A stretch of 37,398 nucleotides of DNA. Source: Smithella sp. Its GTDB lineage: Bacteria > Desulfobacterota > Syntrophia > Syntrophales > Smithellaceae. A program made the translations under genes and the position numbers. Shown here one piece after another: positions 25,773 to 34,309 of this stretch (within the stretch, counting starts at the first letter, position 1; each line of letters begins with the position of its first letter). Location: assembly GCA_007244375.1 (NCBI GenBank), contig SCVW01000032.1:1-37398 (forward strand), written 5' to 3'. The notes beneath the pieces are model-generated. The model had not been told where the DNA came from and did not search any database. It worked only from the letters and a program-made list of their open reading frames with translations.

Positions 25773-26873
25773 TTAAGATTTGTAAAGTCTTTCATTATCC
25801 TGAATATCCATCCACATGGCGAATAGAAGAGACTGGAAACTGCTGGTAAACAGGAAAAAGAAGGCCAGCATGGTTGTCGGTGAAACCGAACCTCCGGAAA
25901 TAGTAATATTGATAACTTTTAAAGCGTAAGGAACTGTAAAAATGCCCATAATGATGGCGAAATGATAAAGCAGAAAAAGAGGATGAAAATCGCGGAATAG
26001 ATACTTGATCCATAATCGCTTGAAAAATGATTTAAAAAGTAGCCAGGAGATACGAGGAATTACCTTTGCCACTTTCATTTTGGAGGTTTCGCCGATGTTA
26101 TAAACCGGCTTGATTTTAACTTCCTTAATGGTACAAAAGGCAATGTTTAATTTAATCAGGATATCGTTGGGCATACCGTAACTTTTGTAAATATCCTGCA
26201 GTTTGATTGAAGAAAGAGCAGATAATGACAGGGCGCGATATCCGCATTGTGTGTCCGAAATATGCCAGTAGCCGGAAGCGATTTTTGTTAATATGGATAA
26301 AATGGCATTGCCCAGAAAACGAGTTTTTGGAATTATCAGAGAAGCGCTGCCATGAATAAGACGATTACCTTTGACGCAATCAACCTCTTCTTTGACGATG
26401 GGCTGACAGATCGATCTTAATTCGGCAGGGTCCATCTGACCGTCGCCATCCATGGAAGCGGTGCAGTCGATCTTATGATCCAGACACCACTTATAACCGC
26501 GGGCGATAGCTGATCCAACGCCACCGTTTTTTAAATTATTTATTAAAATGACACGATCGGTTTCAGGATTGACATTGGCTATTTCCGAAGGAATGAAGTA
26601 TTTCAGGTCTGCCTGCTGTTTTTCTTTGAGCATATTTTCGGCGCGATTATATTTGTTGTCTTCTTTATTATCGGTATTGTCTTTTATAATTGACTGAACA
26701 GGTCTTTGTTTGCGGATGTAATCAAGAACAACGGAAGCAGTATTATCGCTTGAACAATCATTGATAACGATAATACGATCAACGAAATCAGGCATGGTTT
26801 CCAAAACCTGCCTGATTTGCCTTTCTTCATTATATGCGGGAACAACAACGGCAATGGTTTTATCAAACAGCAT
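25773..26873 (-). CDS. GT2 glycosyltransferase (dolichyl-phosphate-mannose-synthase-like) with C-terminal membrane helices
   Basis: A 366-residue GT-A fold protein: N-terminal VVVPAYNEERQIRQVLE, then INDCSSDNT, and the metal-binding DxD at Asp142-Asp144 in MDGDGQMDP. Further segments are SDTQCGYRALS and two C-terminal membrane helices (about 300-325 and 335-355). Residues ~61-105 form a long, charged insertion (Lys/Asp/Asn-rich) between the nucleotide-binding strands that common relatives lack. Related enzymes charge polyprenyl phosphate with a sugar such as mannose or glucose, the donor used by GT-C transferases; the two TMTC-like genes nearby make this fit well. SD GGAGG sits seven bases before the ATG. 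The true sugar is unknown. Confidence 0.9.
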   Translation of the reverse strand: MLFDKTIAVVVPAYNEERQIRQVLETMPDFVDRIIVINDCSSDNTASVVLDYIRKQRPVQSIIKDNTDNKEDNKYNRAENMLKEKQQADLKYFIPSEIANVNPETDRVILINNLKNGGVGSAIARGYKWCLDHKIDCTASMDGDGQMDPAELRSICQPIVKEEVDCVKGNRLIHGSASLIIPKTRFLGNAILSILTKIASGYWHISDTQCGYRALSLSALSSIKLQDIYKSYGMPNDILIKLNIAFCTIKEVKIKPVYNIGETSKMKVAKVIPRISWLLFKSFFKRLWIKYLFRDFHPLFLLYHFAIIMGIFTVPYALKVINITISGGSVSPTTMLAFFFLFTSSFQSLLFAMWMDIQDNERLYKS

Positions 26874-27107
26874 AGAAGAGCCTCCATGTTTCGCGAAATT
26901 AACGTACTATTTTTAATTTAATTTGTCCAAAAATATTTTAATAAAATTTGTGTCGGTCGATAGTTTTGGTTTATAAATTTTAAGGCTGATATAAAACCTG
27001 CGTTGAATTTACTTGATATTAGATTGTTGCGGTAATATTATTAATAAAAGTGTTAATGGTGCGGCATGTTGCAGAATTAAAAAATATAATCAATCGATAA
27101 AACGAAC

Positions 27108-27695
27108 ATGGATCATAAAAACGAAGCAGAAATCATTGCCAGGGTTCTGAACGGAGACAGGCAAGCATATGCTTTATTGATTGAAGAGTATAAAATACCG
27201 ATTTATAATTTAGCTTACCGTATGACCAGAAATATACAGGATGCTGAAGATCTGGCGCAGGAAACATTTTTACGTTCTTTCAATCAATTATTCCGTTATG
27301 ATGCAAAGCGAAGTTTTTACACATGGCTCTATACTATCAGTCTTAACATTATCCGCAATCATTTAAAGAAAAGCAGCAGTCATCGGCATTATGATTCCCA
27401 TGAATTTGAGAAGACATCCAGTACGGTTGATTACGGTGTTAAACAGGTCGCTTTGCAAGAGTCCGGGGACAGTAACGAATGCTACAAAGAGCGGGAAGAA
27501 AAACTGGAAAATTGTCTTCAAAAATTGCCTCCCGAGCTTTGCGAGTTACTTATTCTTCGTTTCTATCAGGGGCTTTCCTTTGAAGTGATCTCCGAAATCA
27601 CAGGACTATCGCTAAGCGCCATTAAAATGCGTGTTTACAGAGGCTTGGAAAAATTGCGAAAATATATGGGAGAAAATGTGACTTCTGACAGGTAA
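27108..27695 (+). CDS. ECF-subfamily RNA polymerase sigma factor
   Basis: A 195-residue group 4 sigma factor. Region 2 spans about 20-90 (YNLAYRMTRNIQDAEDLAQETFLRSF, then FYTWLYTISLNIIRNHLKK). An acidic, variable linker follows. Region 4 is at ~135-190 (LPPELCELLILRFYQGLSFEVISEITGLSLSAIKMRVYRGLEKLRKYM). It directs polymerase to a specific promoter set. It precedes a small membrane protein and the minor-pilin genes in the same direction, 31 bases from the former, so it is likely co-transcribed with them and may control them. Confidence 0.95.
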   Translation: MDHKNEAEIIARVLNGDRQAYALLIEEYKIPIYNLAYRMTRNIQDAEDLAQETFLRSFNQLFRYDAKRSFYTWLYTISLNIIRNHLKKSSSHRHYDSHEFEKTSSTVDYGVKQVALQESGDSNECYKEREEKLENCLQKLPPELCELLILRFYQGLSFEVISEITGLSLSAIKMRVYRGLEKLRKYMGENVTSDR

Positions 27696-27726
27696 AATTG
27701 TATATATTTATATAAGGAGATAAATA

Positions 27727-28341
27727 ATGTTGAAAAATGAAAAAGAATGGGAGCGTTTTCGTGATCTGACCGGGATTATGGAAAATACCTCCCCGATGCA
27801 GCCTTCGAAAGGTTTTACGGCAAAGATAATGGCGCGGCTTCCGGAAGAGAAGGTTCCTCGCCGGCAGCTTTTACTGAAACAATTATTCGGTAATTCGGCT
27901 TTTCCGACAAATCTGAACATTGGTTTCAGTAATCCAGTGACAAAAACAGAATGTTCTTTCTATTTTTTGTTGACAGGCTTTTTCTATCTGGTTTTAGGGT
28001 TAATCCTGATGTTAGGGCTGTATTTGTCAGGGGGGCCGCGTTATCCCGAATGGCTGACTATTCAACCGCTCATCGGTTTGTTGTTGGCAGTGGAACTTAT
28101 AGCCCTGGGTATTATTGTTTACACAAATGGTGAATCCGCTGTCCGTTTCGCCCGTGGAGGGGTATTTATTTATGCTATTCTGATTATACTGAACGGCTTG
28201 ATAGGTACTTTGTATATCCGCATTCCCATAGCAGTCTTTTCTGCAGCGATATTTTCCATTACCGGGTTGGGTATAACCATACTATTGAGAATGGCTGTCG
28301 ATAGATATTATCCGGAAAATGTTTTTTCGGAGGTACGCTGA
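27727..28341 (+). CDS. Small polytopic membrane protein, possible anti-sigma factor
   Basis: A 204-residue protein not recognised as a named family. The N-terminal ~75 residues are soluble and charged and include PSKGFTAKIMARLPEEKVPRRQ, a motif style (F..KIMARL) seen in membrane proteins beside ECF sigma genes. After that come about four hydrophobic segments (roughly 83-108, 116-136, 145-168, 172-192). No zinc-binding His/Cys cluster (HxxxCxxC) is present, so it is not a ZAS anti-sigma. Position right after the ECF sigma gene makes an inner-membrane inhibitor plausible. It overlaps the next pilin gene in a TGATG stop-start. SD AAGGAG precedes the ATG. Its first six residues MLKNEK equal those of pilin copy 1. 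Confidence 0.6.
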   Translation: MLKNEKEWERFRDLTGIMENTSPMQPSKGFTAKIMARLPEEKVPRRQLLLKQLFGNSAFPTNLNIGFSNPVTKTECSFYFLLTGFFYLVLGLILMLGLYLSGGPRYPEWLTIQPLIGLLLAVELIALGIIVYTNGESAVRFARGGVFIYAILIILNGLIGTLYIRIPIAVFSAAIFSITGLGITILLRMAVDRYYPENVFSEVR

Positions 28342-28820
28342 TGATTAAAAACACAAGACAAAATAAAAATCAGCGTGGATTTACCATGGTCGAAGTCATA
28401 ACTGTCCTTTTAATTATTGCTCTCCTTGCCGTTGTAGCTATTGTTCGATTGTCAGGTACGAGTTCTTATGATCTTGCAACTCAGACAGAAGTTATAAAGG
28501 CGCATCTTCGTTTGGCGCAAGCCTATGCAATGAAGTTGAATAGTCTATGGGGTATTAACTTTGACTCCTCAACAACATACTATCTTTTTCAGGGAAGTGG
28601 ATCGACAATGCCCGTTCGTATTCCAGGAGAAAACGAAATTACGGTTAGTATGACGACGAAAAAATCCACACTTACTATAACTTCTGCGCCTCAACGGATG
28701 ACTTTTAACTCTTATGGCAGTCCGGTTGACGATTCCGGTAATTTGATGACATCTAATATTACGATTGTCACAAATGGAGGCAACATTACTGTAACAAAGA
28801 ACACAGGATTCATCCCTTAA
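28341..28820 (+). CDS. MshC-like (GspH-type) minor prepilin
   Basis: A 159-residue minor prepilin. The leader NTRQNKNQRG is followed by FTMVEVITVLLIIALLAVVAIV, with Glu at mature position 5. The rest is a small beta-rich domain with IKAHLRLAQAYAMKLNSLWGINF and a pattern matching GspH/FimT pseudopilins. Minor pilins of this kind prime fibre assembly or sit at the tip. The gene overlaps the upstream stop by one base (TGATG) and is followed closely by another prepilin, which fits the C-D-O-P-Q order of MSHA loci. Confidence 0.9.
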   Translation: MIKNTRQNKNQRGFTMVEVITVLLIIALLAVVAIVRLSGTSSYDLATQTEVIKAHLRLAQAYAMKLNSLWGINFDSSTTYYLFQGSGSTMPVRIPGENEITVSMTTKKSTLTITSAPQRMTFNSYGSPVDDSGNLMTSNITIVTNGGNITVTKNTGFIP

Positions 28821-28843
28821 ACTTAATTTGGAGAATTTTTATA

Positions 28844-29296
28844 ATGTATTACAAACAGTTTTGCAGAATAAAGAAAGATAGTGGGTTTACGCTCCTTGAA
28901 GTTATTGTCACGCTTCTTGTGGCGGCCATTTTATCTACTATCTTGGTATCCTTTATGGGAACAAGTATGGAGAAGAGCTATAATCCAATTATTTTGGCGC
29001 GCAACGGTGCCATAGTAAACGAGATTATCGAAAACATGTACGCCGATTACAAATACCTGATGTCTTCCTCTCCTTCTACATCGGTCGGTATGACAACTTT
29101 TATTTCTAATATAGGAACGGAAGGGACATCACAGTCGTACTATGATGCTTTGCATCCCTATAATGTGATATGTAACCACCGAATATCTTTTCCGTCTGGA
29201 GCCAATGCCACAGAGACGTCAGATGCCGGTAGCAAGATTTTGAAAGTAACGATTCAATACCAGAATCAGTCGGTTACCACACTTTTTACGGAGTAG
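28844..29296 (+). CDS. MshD-like (GspI-type) minor prepilin
   Basis: A 150-residue prepilin with leader ending KKDSG, mature start FTLLEVIVTLLVAAILSTILV, and Glu at position 5. The C-terminal part is short and beta-rich (VICNHRISFPSGAN...ILKVTIQYQNQSVTTLF). MshD/GspI-type minor pilins form the tip complex with MshC- and MshO-like partners. It lies 23 bases after the MshC-like gene, with GGAG ahead of the ATG. Its stop is 4 bases from the next start, which has an SD partly inside this gene. Confidence 0.88.
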   Translation: MYYKQFCRIKKDSGFTLLEVIVTLLVAAILSTILVSFMGTSMEKSYNPIILARNGAIVNEIIENMYADYKYLMSSSPSTSVGMTTFISNIGTEGTSQSYYDALHPYNVICNHRISFPSGANATETSDAGSKILKVTIQYQNQSVTTLFTE

Positions 29297-29300
29297 AATC

Positions 29301-32300
29301 ATGTTTATAAAAAGAGTCTTTCAAATAAAATCACATATCTCTCGGCATAATTCGAATAATTTGCCTGTAACCAGCAGGCAAATTATAAGATTGCCGAAAG
29401 GTTTTACACTTATTGAGGTCATATTTTCACTGTTATTAGTAGGGGTACTGGCGTTGGTTGGAGGTATGGCTATAGTACAAGCAGTTAAAGGGTATACGAC
29501 AGTTAAAGATAATTCGGCAATATCTCAAAAGGCTCAGTTGGCCATATCTAGAATCAACAGAGAAATAATAGAGATGATTAATATTCCCACTGACGCGACA
29601 GAAACCTACATTCCGATTCGGAACATAAATGGAGATCGGATCATCGGATTAGACAACGGGGCAGTAAAAATAGCCTTGAGTCCGGCTACTTTAACCAATG
29701 GAGATATTTTGGTTGATAATGTCAGTGATTTTACTCTTAAGTACTATTCCAGAGCCGACTACGGAACGTCTGCAACAGTCGTTGAATCTACATCTTGGCC
29801 GGCCACAAACGATATGGCTACCCTCACGGCAATTGATGTGAACTTAACGCTTACTTCGCCGGTAAGCGGTGTTGCTATGCCTGTCTTTATCAGTCGTATC
29901 GTTCCCCGGAACAACAAAAATGAAACCGGTGCATCACTGCCGCCTTCCACAATCCCGACAATTCCGGCCAGCTGGGGCACCCATTGTTTTGTGGCAACGG
30001 CGGCTTACGGAGATTCGGGTCATCCAATGGTTCAAATCCTGAGAGATTTTCGCGACCGATATCTCCTGACCTGGCAGGGAGGACGATGGCTTGTAAAACA
30101 GTACTACCAATATGGGCCGGCAATGGCAGATTTTATTCAAAATCGACCCGTGGCCATGTGGGTGGCAAGATGTATGCTGGCACCGATAGCAGCTCTGAGT
30201 TTCTGTCTGCTCTATGCGCCTATGGCTATTCTTTTTATTCTTCTCGTTTCGGTTATCTTAACTGAAACCGTGTTTGGCTTTATCCGACGAAGGGTTAGTT
30301 TGTCCATGTCGGGTATCTTTAACGCGCGAGGGAGCATTTTAATTGGCTTAATTATCACGATGGTCATTATGGCGATACTTGGGGCAGCCATGCTGCCCAT
30401 GTTTACTACTTCTAATATGAGTCAGGTTTATGCCGATCAGGGCAGGAAAGTCTATTATCTGGCAGAATCCGGATATCGCTATGCGGCAAGTGCATTTCTC
30501 TGGGCTGGAGAATCAGGACGTGATACAGCTATGGATGACATTAACGGCGGCGCGGGAAGTACAGGCAAGACCTGTAATCTTCTCAACAACGCTGGTTCAT
30601 TTACAACAAGAATCTATCCATACTGGTTCAAGACTCAGGCAGCCAGCGCTGGAGCAACCACTCTGTCAACATCTGTACATGGATCAATTCCCACCGAGTT
30701 CACTGGTAGCTTCTCTGCAGGTTATATTCAGGTGGGAACCAGTAATTATCACTCCTATACTTCAGGCAGTGGTTCCGGTTCGACAATTACCTTTAGCGGT
30801 TTATCTCCTGCGTTGTCCGCAACAGCGGCAGGAGTAGTTGTTCAACCTGTGACATATCCGGCGAGCAATCAGAGTCTTTCCAAGAATGGAAGTCTTACAC
30901 TTAGTTCAACGGGATCAGGTGTGTTTCCGACTATGAATGGCAATTTCATTCTGAAAGGAGAGACTTATAACTACAGACAACGAACGGGGACAACTTTATA
31001 CAATATTACTAAGTCCGATGGCACGAAAAATGCGGCATGGACAACTGCTGTAAGCGTGACAACAACAGATAAAATTGTTCTCGATAAATTTGTCAAGGTC
31101 TATTCCACAGGAAAAATCCTCGACGATTCCGGTTCGGTGCTTGCCTCCCGTGAAGTTATCTACAATGTTCCGGTTGGCCTTATCGGTAGTGGAAGTTTTA
31201 CAAAACAACAGGATGCTGATTACATGAATTCGAGCTCAAACTGGGCTGCTACATCCAACAGCGGTGCATTCGGTACCAGTACTATCGATGGAGGAAGCGC
31301 GCTAAAAGTAAATTCCACGTTTTCCACAGGATTCTGGTGGACCAGCAGTGGTGATTGGGCTGTGGCGTTTTTCCAGGGATATGTCAACACAAACATGGCT
31401 TTGTCCTGGATGAATGGAGGAGGTTTCCTGAGTTACGATCTCCAAGTTAAAGTTTACAATACAAATCCTGACTTTTTTGCGGGAATGAACTTCCGGACAG
31501 TCAATAACAGCGACAATTCGGATTTATACGCTTACGGAGTTTCCTTCATCAAACCACGTGCGATAGAATATGGTTTTGGTTTAATATTTTGCTTTTGGGG
31601 TCCTCCAGACCATTTATCGAATGACATAGATAGTAACCTTGTTCCCGGCGGCGTATCCGGACCGCTTTTTTCGGGATCTTTGGAAGACAGCGGTAGTTTA
31701 TGCCTTATAGGCGGTTCCAGATATGTATATGGTCTTCCGGCAATCATTCTCTGGAAACGCACGAGTTCAGGTAATAGATGGCTTGCTTATCGCACTTTGG
31801 CCACAGCTGACGGTATCGTAACAAAAAGTGGTGACAGCTGGCGTTTATTCAACTGGTCCACCTTGATGGTACGGGTTGTGGAAGGATATTCATTGACATT
31901 TACTGCGGGGAAATTAGGTTCAACAGGATTGCCGATAAAGGAAGGTGATTTTATTATTAATCAGAATGGAGCCACTGCGCGGGTTGTCATGACGCCAATT
32001 CTTAATGCCGGCTCATGGGCTACTAATACTGCTGCCGGAACTTTGGTTTTGTCAAATATAAGTGGTACATTTTCTACGGGAGATAGCTTGTACGTCAACG
32101 GCGTGCAGGCAACGGCGGGAATATATACCACAACCAAGAAAAATTACATCAGAGTTTATTTTACCCGCCCGACTAATCTAGGTACGGCCAACGCTGTCGA
32201 AACAGACAACAACCGTTTAGCTAATGCCCGGAATAGTATAAATTGGCCGCCCGATGATCTTGCTGACCTTACAGCGGCCAACGATTACGTGACTCTTGTT

Positions 32301-32588
32301 CAGTGGACGGGTTATAACACAGGTGTCTCGGCAATGACTTCTACGAGTGAACCTAGTGCTATTATAGTGGATAATAGTCTGACTAGTCCTACCCCTGCCT
32401 GTATGACAACCAGCTCATTTGCCTGCACTACTGCCGATTTTGTAGGGCCGAACGGAGTTATTGGTGCTGCTGACGGTGTCACTTTGACAACATCAGGCGC
32501 GTACGCGACGTCAACATATTATGATGACTTTGCCATACAAATGGATCTAAGTGCCGGTACGGGATTCCTGAGTCCTATACAGCAATAA
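29301..32588 (+). CDS. Giant fusion: MshO-like prepilin + CFI-box domain + MshP/MshQ-like protein
   Basis: One uninterrupted 1095-codon frame with three parts. Residues 1-220 are an MshO/GspJ-like prepilin with a long leader ending LPKG34, then FTLIEV (Glu at +5). Residues 229-325 are a CFI-box-type segment, CFVATAAYGDSGHPMVQILRDFRDRYLL-like, followed by hydrophobic helices and an Arg cluster (FIRRR), the arrangement normally found at protein C-termini. Residues ~336-1095 begin like an MshP/PilX prepilin (MSGIFNARG then SILIGLIITMVIMAILGAAML, no Glu at +5), then a large Gly/Ser/Thr-rich, beta-rich body resembling MshQ, which in MSHA loci is a separate surface protein. An internal TTG at 30300 with AGGG five bases ahead could start the second part alone. 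Confidence 0.85.
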   Translation: MFIKRVFQIKSHISRHNSNNLPVTSRQIIRLPKGFTLIEVIFSLLLVGVLALVGGMAIVQAVKGYTTVKDNSAISQKAQLAISRINREIIEMINIPTDATETYIPIRNINGDRIIGLDNGAVKIALSPATLTNGDILVDNVSDFTLKYYSRADYGTSATVVESTSWPATNDMATLTAIDVNLTLTSPVSGVAMPVFISRIVPRNNKNETGASLPPSTIPTIPASWGTHCFVATAAYGDSGHPMVQILRDFRDRYLLTWQGGRWLVKQYYQYGPAMADFIQNRPVAMWVARCMLAPIAALSFCLLYAPMAILFILLVSVILTETVFGFIRRRVSLSMSGIFNARGSILIGLIITMVIMAILGAAMLPMFTTSNMSQVYADQGRKVYYLAESGYRYAASAFLWAGESGRDTAMDDINGGAGSTGKTCNLLNNAGSFTTRIYPYWFKTQAASAGATTLSTSVHGSIPTEFTGSFSAGYIQVGTSNYHSYTSGSGSGSTITFSGLSPALSATAAGVVVQPVTYPASNQSLSKNGSLTLSSTGSGVFPTMNGNFILKGETYNYRQRTGTTLYNITKSDGTKNAAWTTAVSVTTTDKIVLDKFVKVYSTGKILDDSGSVLASREVIYNVPVGLIGSGSFTKQQDADYMNSSSNWAATSNSGAFGTSTIDGGSALKVNSTFSTGFWWTSSGDWAVAFFQGYVNTNMALSWMNGGGFLSYDLQVKVYNTNPDFFAGMNFRTVNNSDNSDLYAYGVSFIKPRAIEYGFGLIFCFWGPPDHLSNDIDSNLVPGGVSGPLFSGSLEDSGSLCLIGGSRYVYGLPAIILWKRTSSGNRWLAYRTLATADGIVTKSGDSWRLFNWSTLMVRVVEGYSLTFTAGKLGSTGLPIKEGDFIINQNGATARVVMTPILNAGSWATNTAAGTLVLSNISGTFSTGDSLYVNGVQATAGIYTTTKKNYIRVYFTRPTNLGTANAVETDNNRLANARNSINWPPDDLADLTAANDYVTLVQWTGYNTGVSAMTSTSEPSAIIVDNSLTSPTPACMTTSSFACTTADFVGPNGVIGAADGVTLTTSGAYATSTYYDDFAIQMDLSAGTGFLSPIQQ
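30291..30302 (+). promoter_or_regulatory. Possible internal ribosome binding site and TTG start in the MshO-MshPQ fusion
   Basis: AGGG (30291-30294), within GAAGGG, lies five bases before an in-frame TTG (30300-30302), and an ATG follows at 30306. Translation from here would give a conventional MshP-like prepilin starting near MSGIFNARG. TTG starts are used elsewhere in this window (4313 and probably 7257). Confidence 0.4.
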
Positions 32589-32605
32589 CAGCATAGTAGT
32601 CATAC

Positions 32606-32647
32606 AAAAGGCTGATATTCTGAGCTAGAGAATTTCAGCCTTTTTAT
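32606..32647 (+). terminator. Rho-independent terminator after the minor-pilin operon
   Basis: AAAAGGCTGATATTC (32606-32620) pairs with GAATTTCAGCCTTTT (32630-32644), with a single mismatch, and is followed by T-rich sequence. It closes the ECF sigma to MshPQ transcription unit. Confidence 0.85.
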
Positions 32648-32720
32648 GTGTTCATCGTGGTCTTATAGTAAAACACGTTAAAACACATAATTTTAGAAAC
32701 TATCTTTTGATTTGGTAATA

Positions 32721-32736
32721 AATTGGCTTGCCAATT
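32721..32736. promoter_or_regulatory. 16-bp dyad overlapping a possible -35 ahead of pepA
   Basis: AATTGGC-TT-GCCAATT is a perfect inverted repeat. TTGACT, a good -35 hexamer, starts at 32735 inside its right arm; a weak -10 (TATCTA, 32757) is 16 bases on. It could be an operator. The -10 is poor, so the promoter is tentative. Confidence 0.3.
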
Positions 32737-32807
32737 GACTTTTTTCGGGTATGTGTTATCTACAGGATCGAGCAAAAAACAATAGATATTAACAGGAGGA
32801 TGATTAG

Positions 32808-34307
32808 GTGAAGATTATTGTCAGAAAGGGAAAACTTGCCGATACGAAAAGCCAGGCAATTATTCTGCCGTTATTTGCAGAAAGCAGGAAACTATCGGGA
32901 ACCGCGCTGGAAATCGATAAAAACAGCGAAGGATTAATCAGCGAAATAATCAATAACGGCGATTTCGAAGCCAAATTTTCTCAAATATCTGTAATCTACA
33001 CCAGGGGTTCTCTTCCGGCACAAAGAATAGCTCTTATCGGTCTGGGTAAACATAAGGAATTTAATCTGGAGAAACTTCGCGGCGTTTATGCCAAAGTCAT
33101 GCAGCATCTGCGCAATCTAAATATTAAAGAAGCGGCAACTGAGATTAATTTAGATCTTCTTCCCCGCAAAAAAGATCAGGTGGCGCAGGCAGTGGCAGAA
33201 GGTTCATTATTGGGACTCTATCAATATATGCCGTATAAAACCGTTGGACGCGAAGATTTAAAAGAAATGGAACAGTTGATGATAGTTGCTGACGGAAAAG
33301 ATTTCTCCCTGATTGAATCGGCGATAAAAAAGGCACAAATAATTACACAGGCGGTTTATTTTACGCGGGATCTTATTTCCGCTCCGGCCAATGAAATGAC
33401 GCCATCCATTATGGCGCAAAAAGCGCAGGAAATAGCCCATAGGAAAAATGTATCCTGCCGTGTGTTGGATAAGGCTAAAATGAAAGAAATGGGGATGAAT
33501 GCTCTTCTGGCCGTAGCTTCGGGAAGTAATCAGGAACCGAAATTTATCATCCTGGAATATACGGGAAACAAGAAGAAATCATTGCCGATTGTACTGGTGG
33601 GGAAGGGATTAACTTTCGACAGCGGCGGAATTTCTATCAAACCTGCGGAAAAAATGGATGAGATGAAAACGGATATGTCCGGTGGTGCGGCAGTTATGGG
33701 AGTGATTATGGCGGTGGCCGATTTGCAGCTTCCTCTGAATATTGTGGCGCTTGTTCCGGCTACGGAAAATCTGCCCAGCGGTTCAGCCTATAAACCCGGT
33801 GATATTGTCAAATCGTATTCAGGGAAAACCATTGAAGTTCTCAATACCGATGCCGAGGGGCGCCTGATTCTTGCCGATGCCCTTGCTTATGCAACGGAAT
33901 TTAAACCGGCGGCAGTGGTTGATGTGGCGACGCTTACCGGTGCTTGCATTATCGCACTGGGTGATGATGTGATTGGTATGCTGGGAACAGATGACAAACT
34001 GAAAAATGAAATAAATAAGGCCGCTCAAACTACAGGGGAGCTTGTCTGGGAACTGCCCTTATGGGAAAACTACCATGAACTTATCAAGAGCGACATTGCC
34101 GACTATAAAAACAGCAGCGGCCGTGCCGGCAGCACAATCACTGCTGCTGCATTTTTGAGCAAGTTTGTCGGAGATTTGCGTTGGGTGCATTTGGATATTG
34201 CCGGTCCGGCCTGGACGACCAAGGATAAGCCGTATGTTCCCAAAGGAGCAGCCGGAGTTGCTGTTCGATTACTTGTAGAATTCCTGCGTAACCGGGTTCA
34301 TAAGTAA
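32808..34307 (+). CDS. pepA: Leucyl aminopeptidase (M17, PepA)
   Basis: A 499-residue cytoplasmic metallo-aminopeptidase that removes N-terminal residues from peptides. The C-terminal catalytic domain has catalytic Lys266 with Asp in GKGLTFDSGGISIKPAEKM and the metal/catalytic block NTDAEGRL (346-353), followed by DAEGR-proximal LADAL and VVDVATLTGAC. The N-terminal ~160 residues are the variable M17 domain. The start is GTG at 32808 with AGGAGG eight bases upstream. Length is normal for the family. The peptide ABC transporter ATPase gene starts 2 bases after its stop, so peptide uptake and peptide breakdown appear linked in one operon. Confidence 0.96.
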   Translation: MKIIVRKGKLADTKSQAIILPLFAESRKLSGTALEIDKNSEGLISEIINNGDFEAKFSQISVIYTRGSLPAQRIALIGLGKHKEFNLEKLRGVYAKVMQHLRNLNIKEAATEINLDLLPRKKDQVAQAVAEGSLLGLYQYMPYKTVGREDLKEMEQLMIVADGKDFSLIESAIKKAQIITQAVYFTRDLISAPANEMTPSIMAQKAQEIAHRKNVSCRVLDKAKMKEMGMNALLAVASGSNQEPKFIILEYTGNKKKSLPIVLVGKGLTFDSGGISIKPAEKMDEMKTDMSGGAAVMGVIMAVADLQLPLNIVALVPATENLPSGSAYKPGDIVKSYSGKTIEVLNTDAEGRLILADALAYATEFKPAAVVDVATLTGACIIALGDDVIGMLGTDDKLKNEINKAAQTTGELVWELPLWENYHELIKSDIADYKNSSGRAGSTITAAAFLSKFVGDLRWVHLDIAGPAWTTKDKPYVPKGAAGVAVRLLVEFLRNRVHK

Positions 34308-34309
34308 AT

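Noticed and set aside
27056-27073. TGGTGC...TTGCA ahead of the ECF sigma gene, resembling a -24/-12 sigma-54 site
   Set aside because: Spacing between GG and GC is one base too long; sigma-54 tolerates this poorly, and the -24 box is poor.
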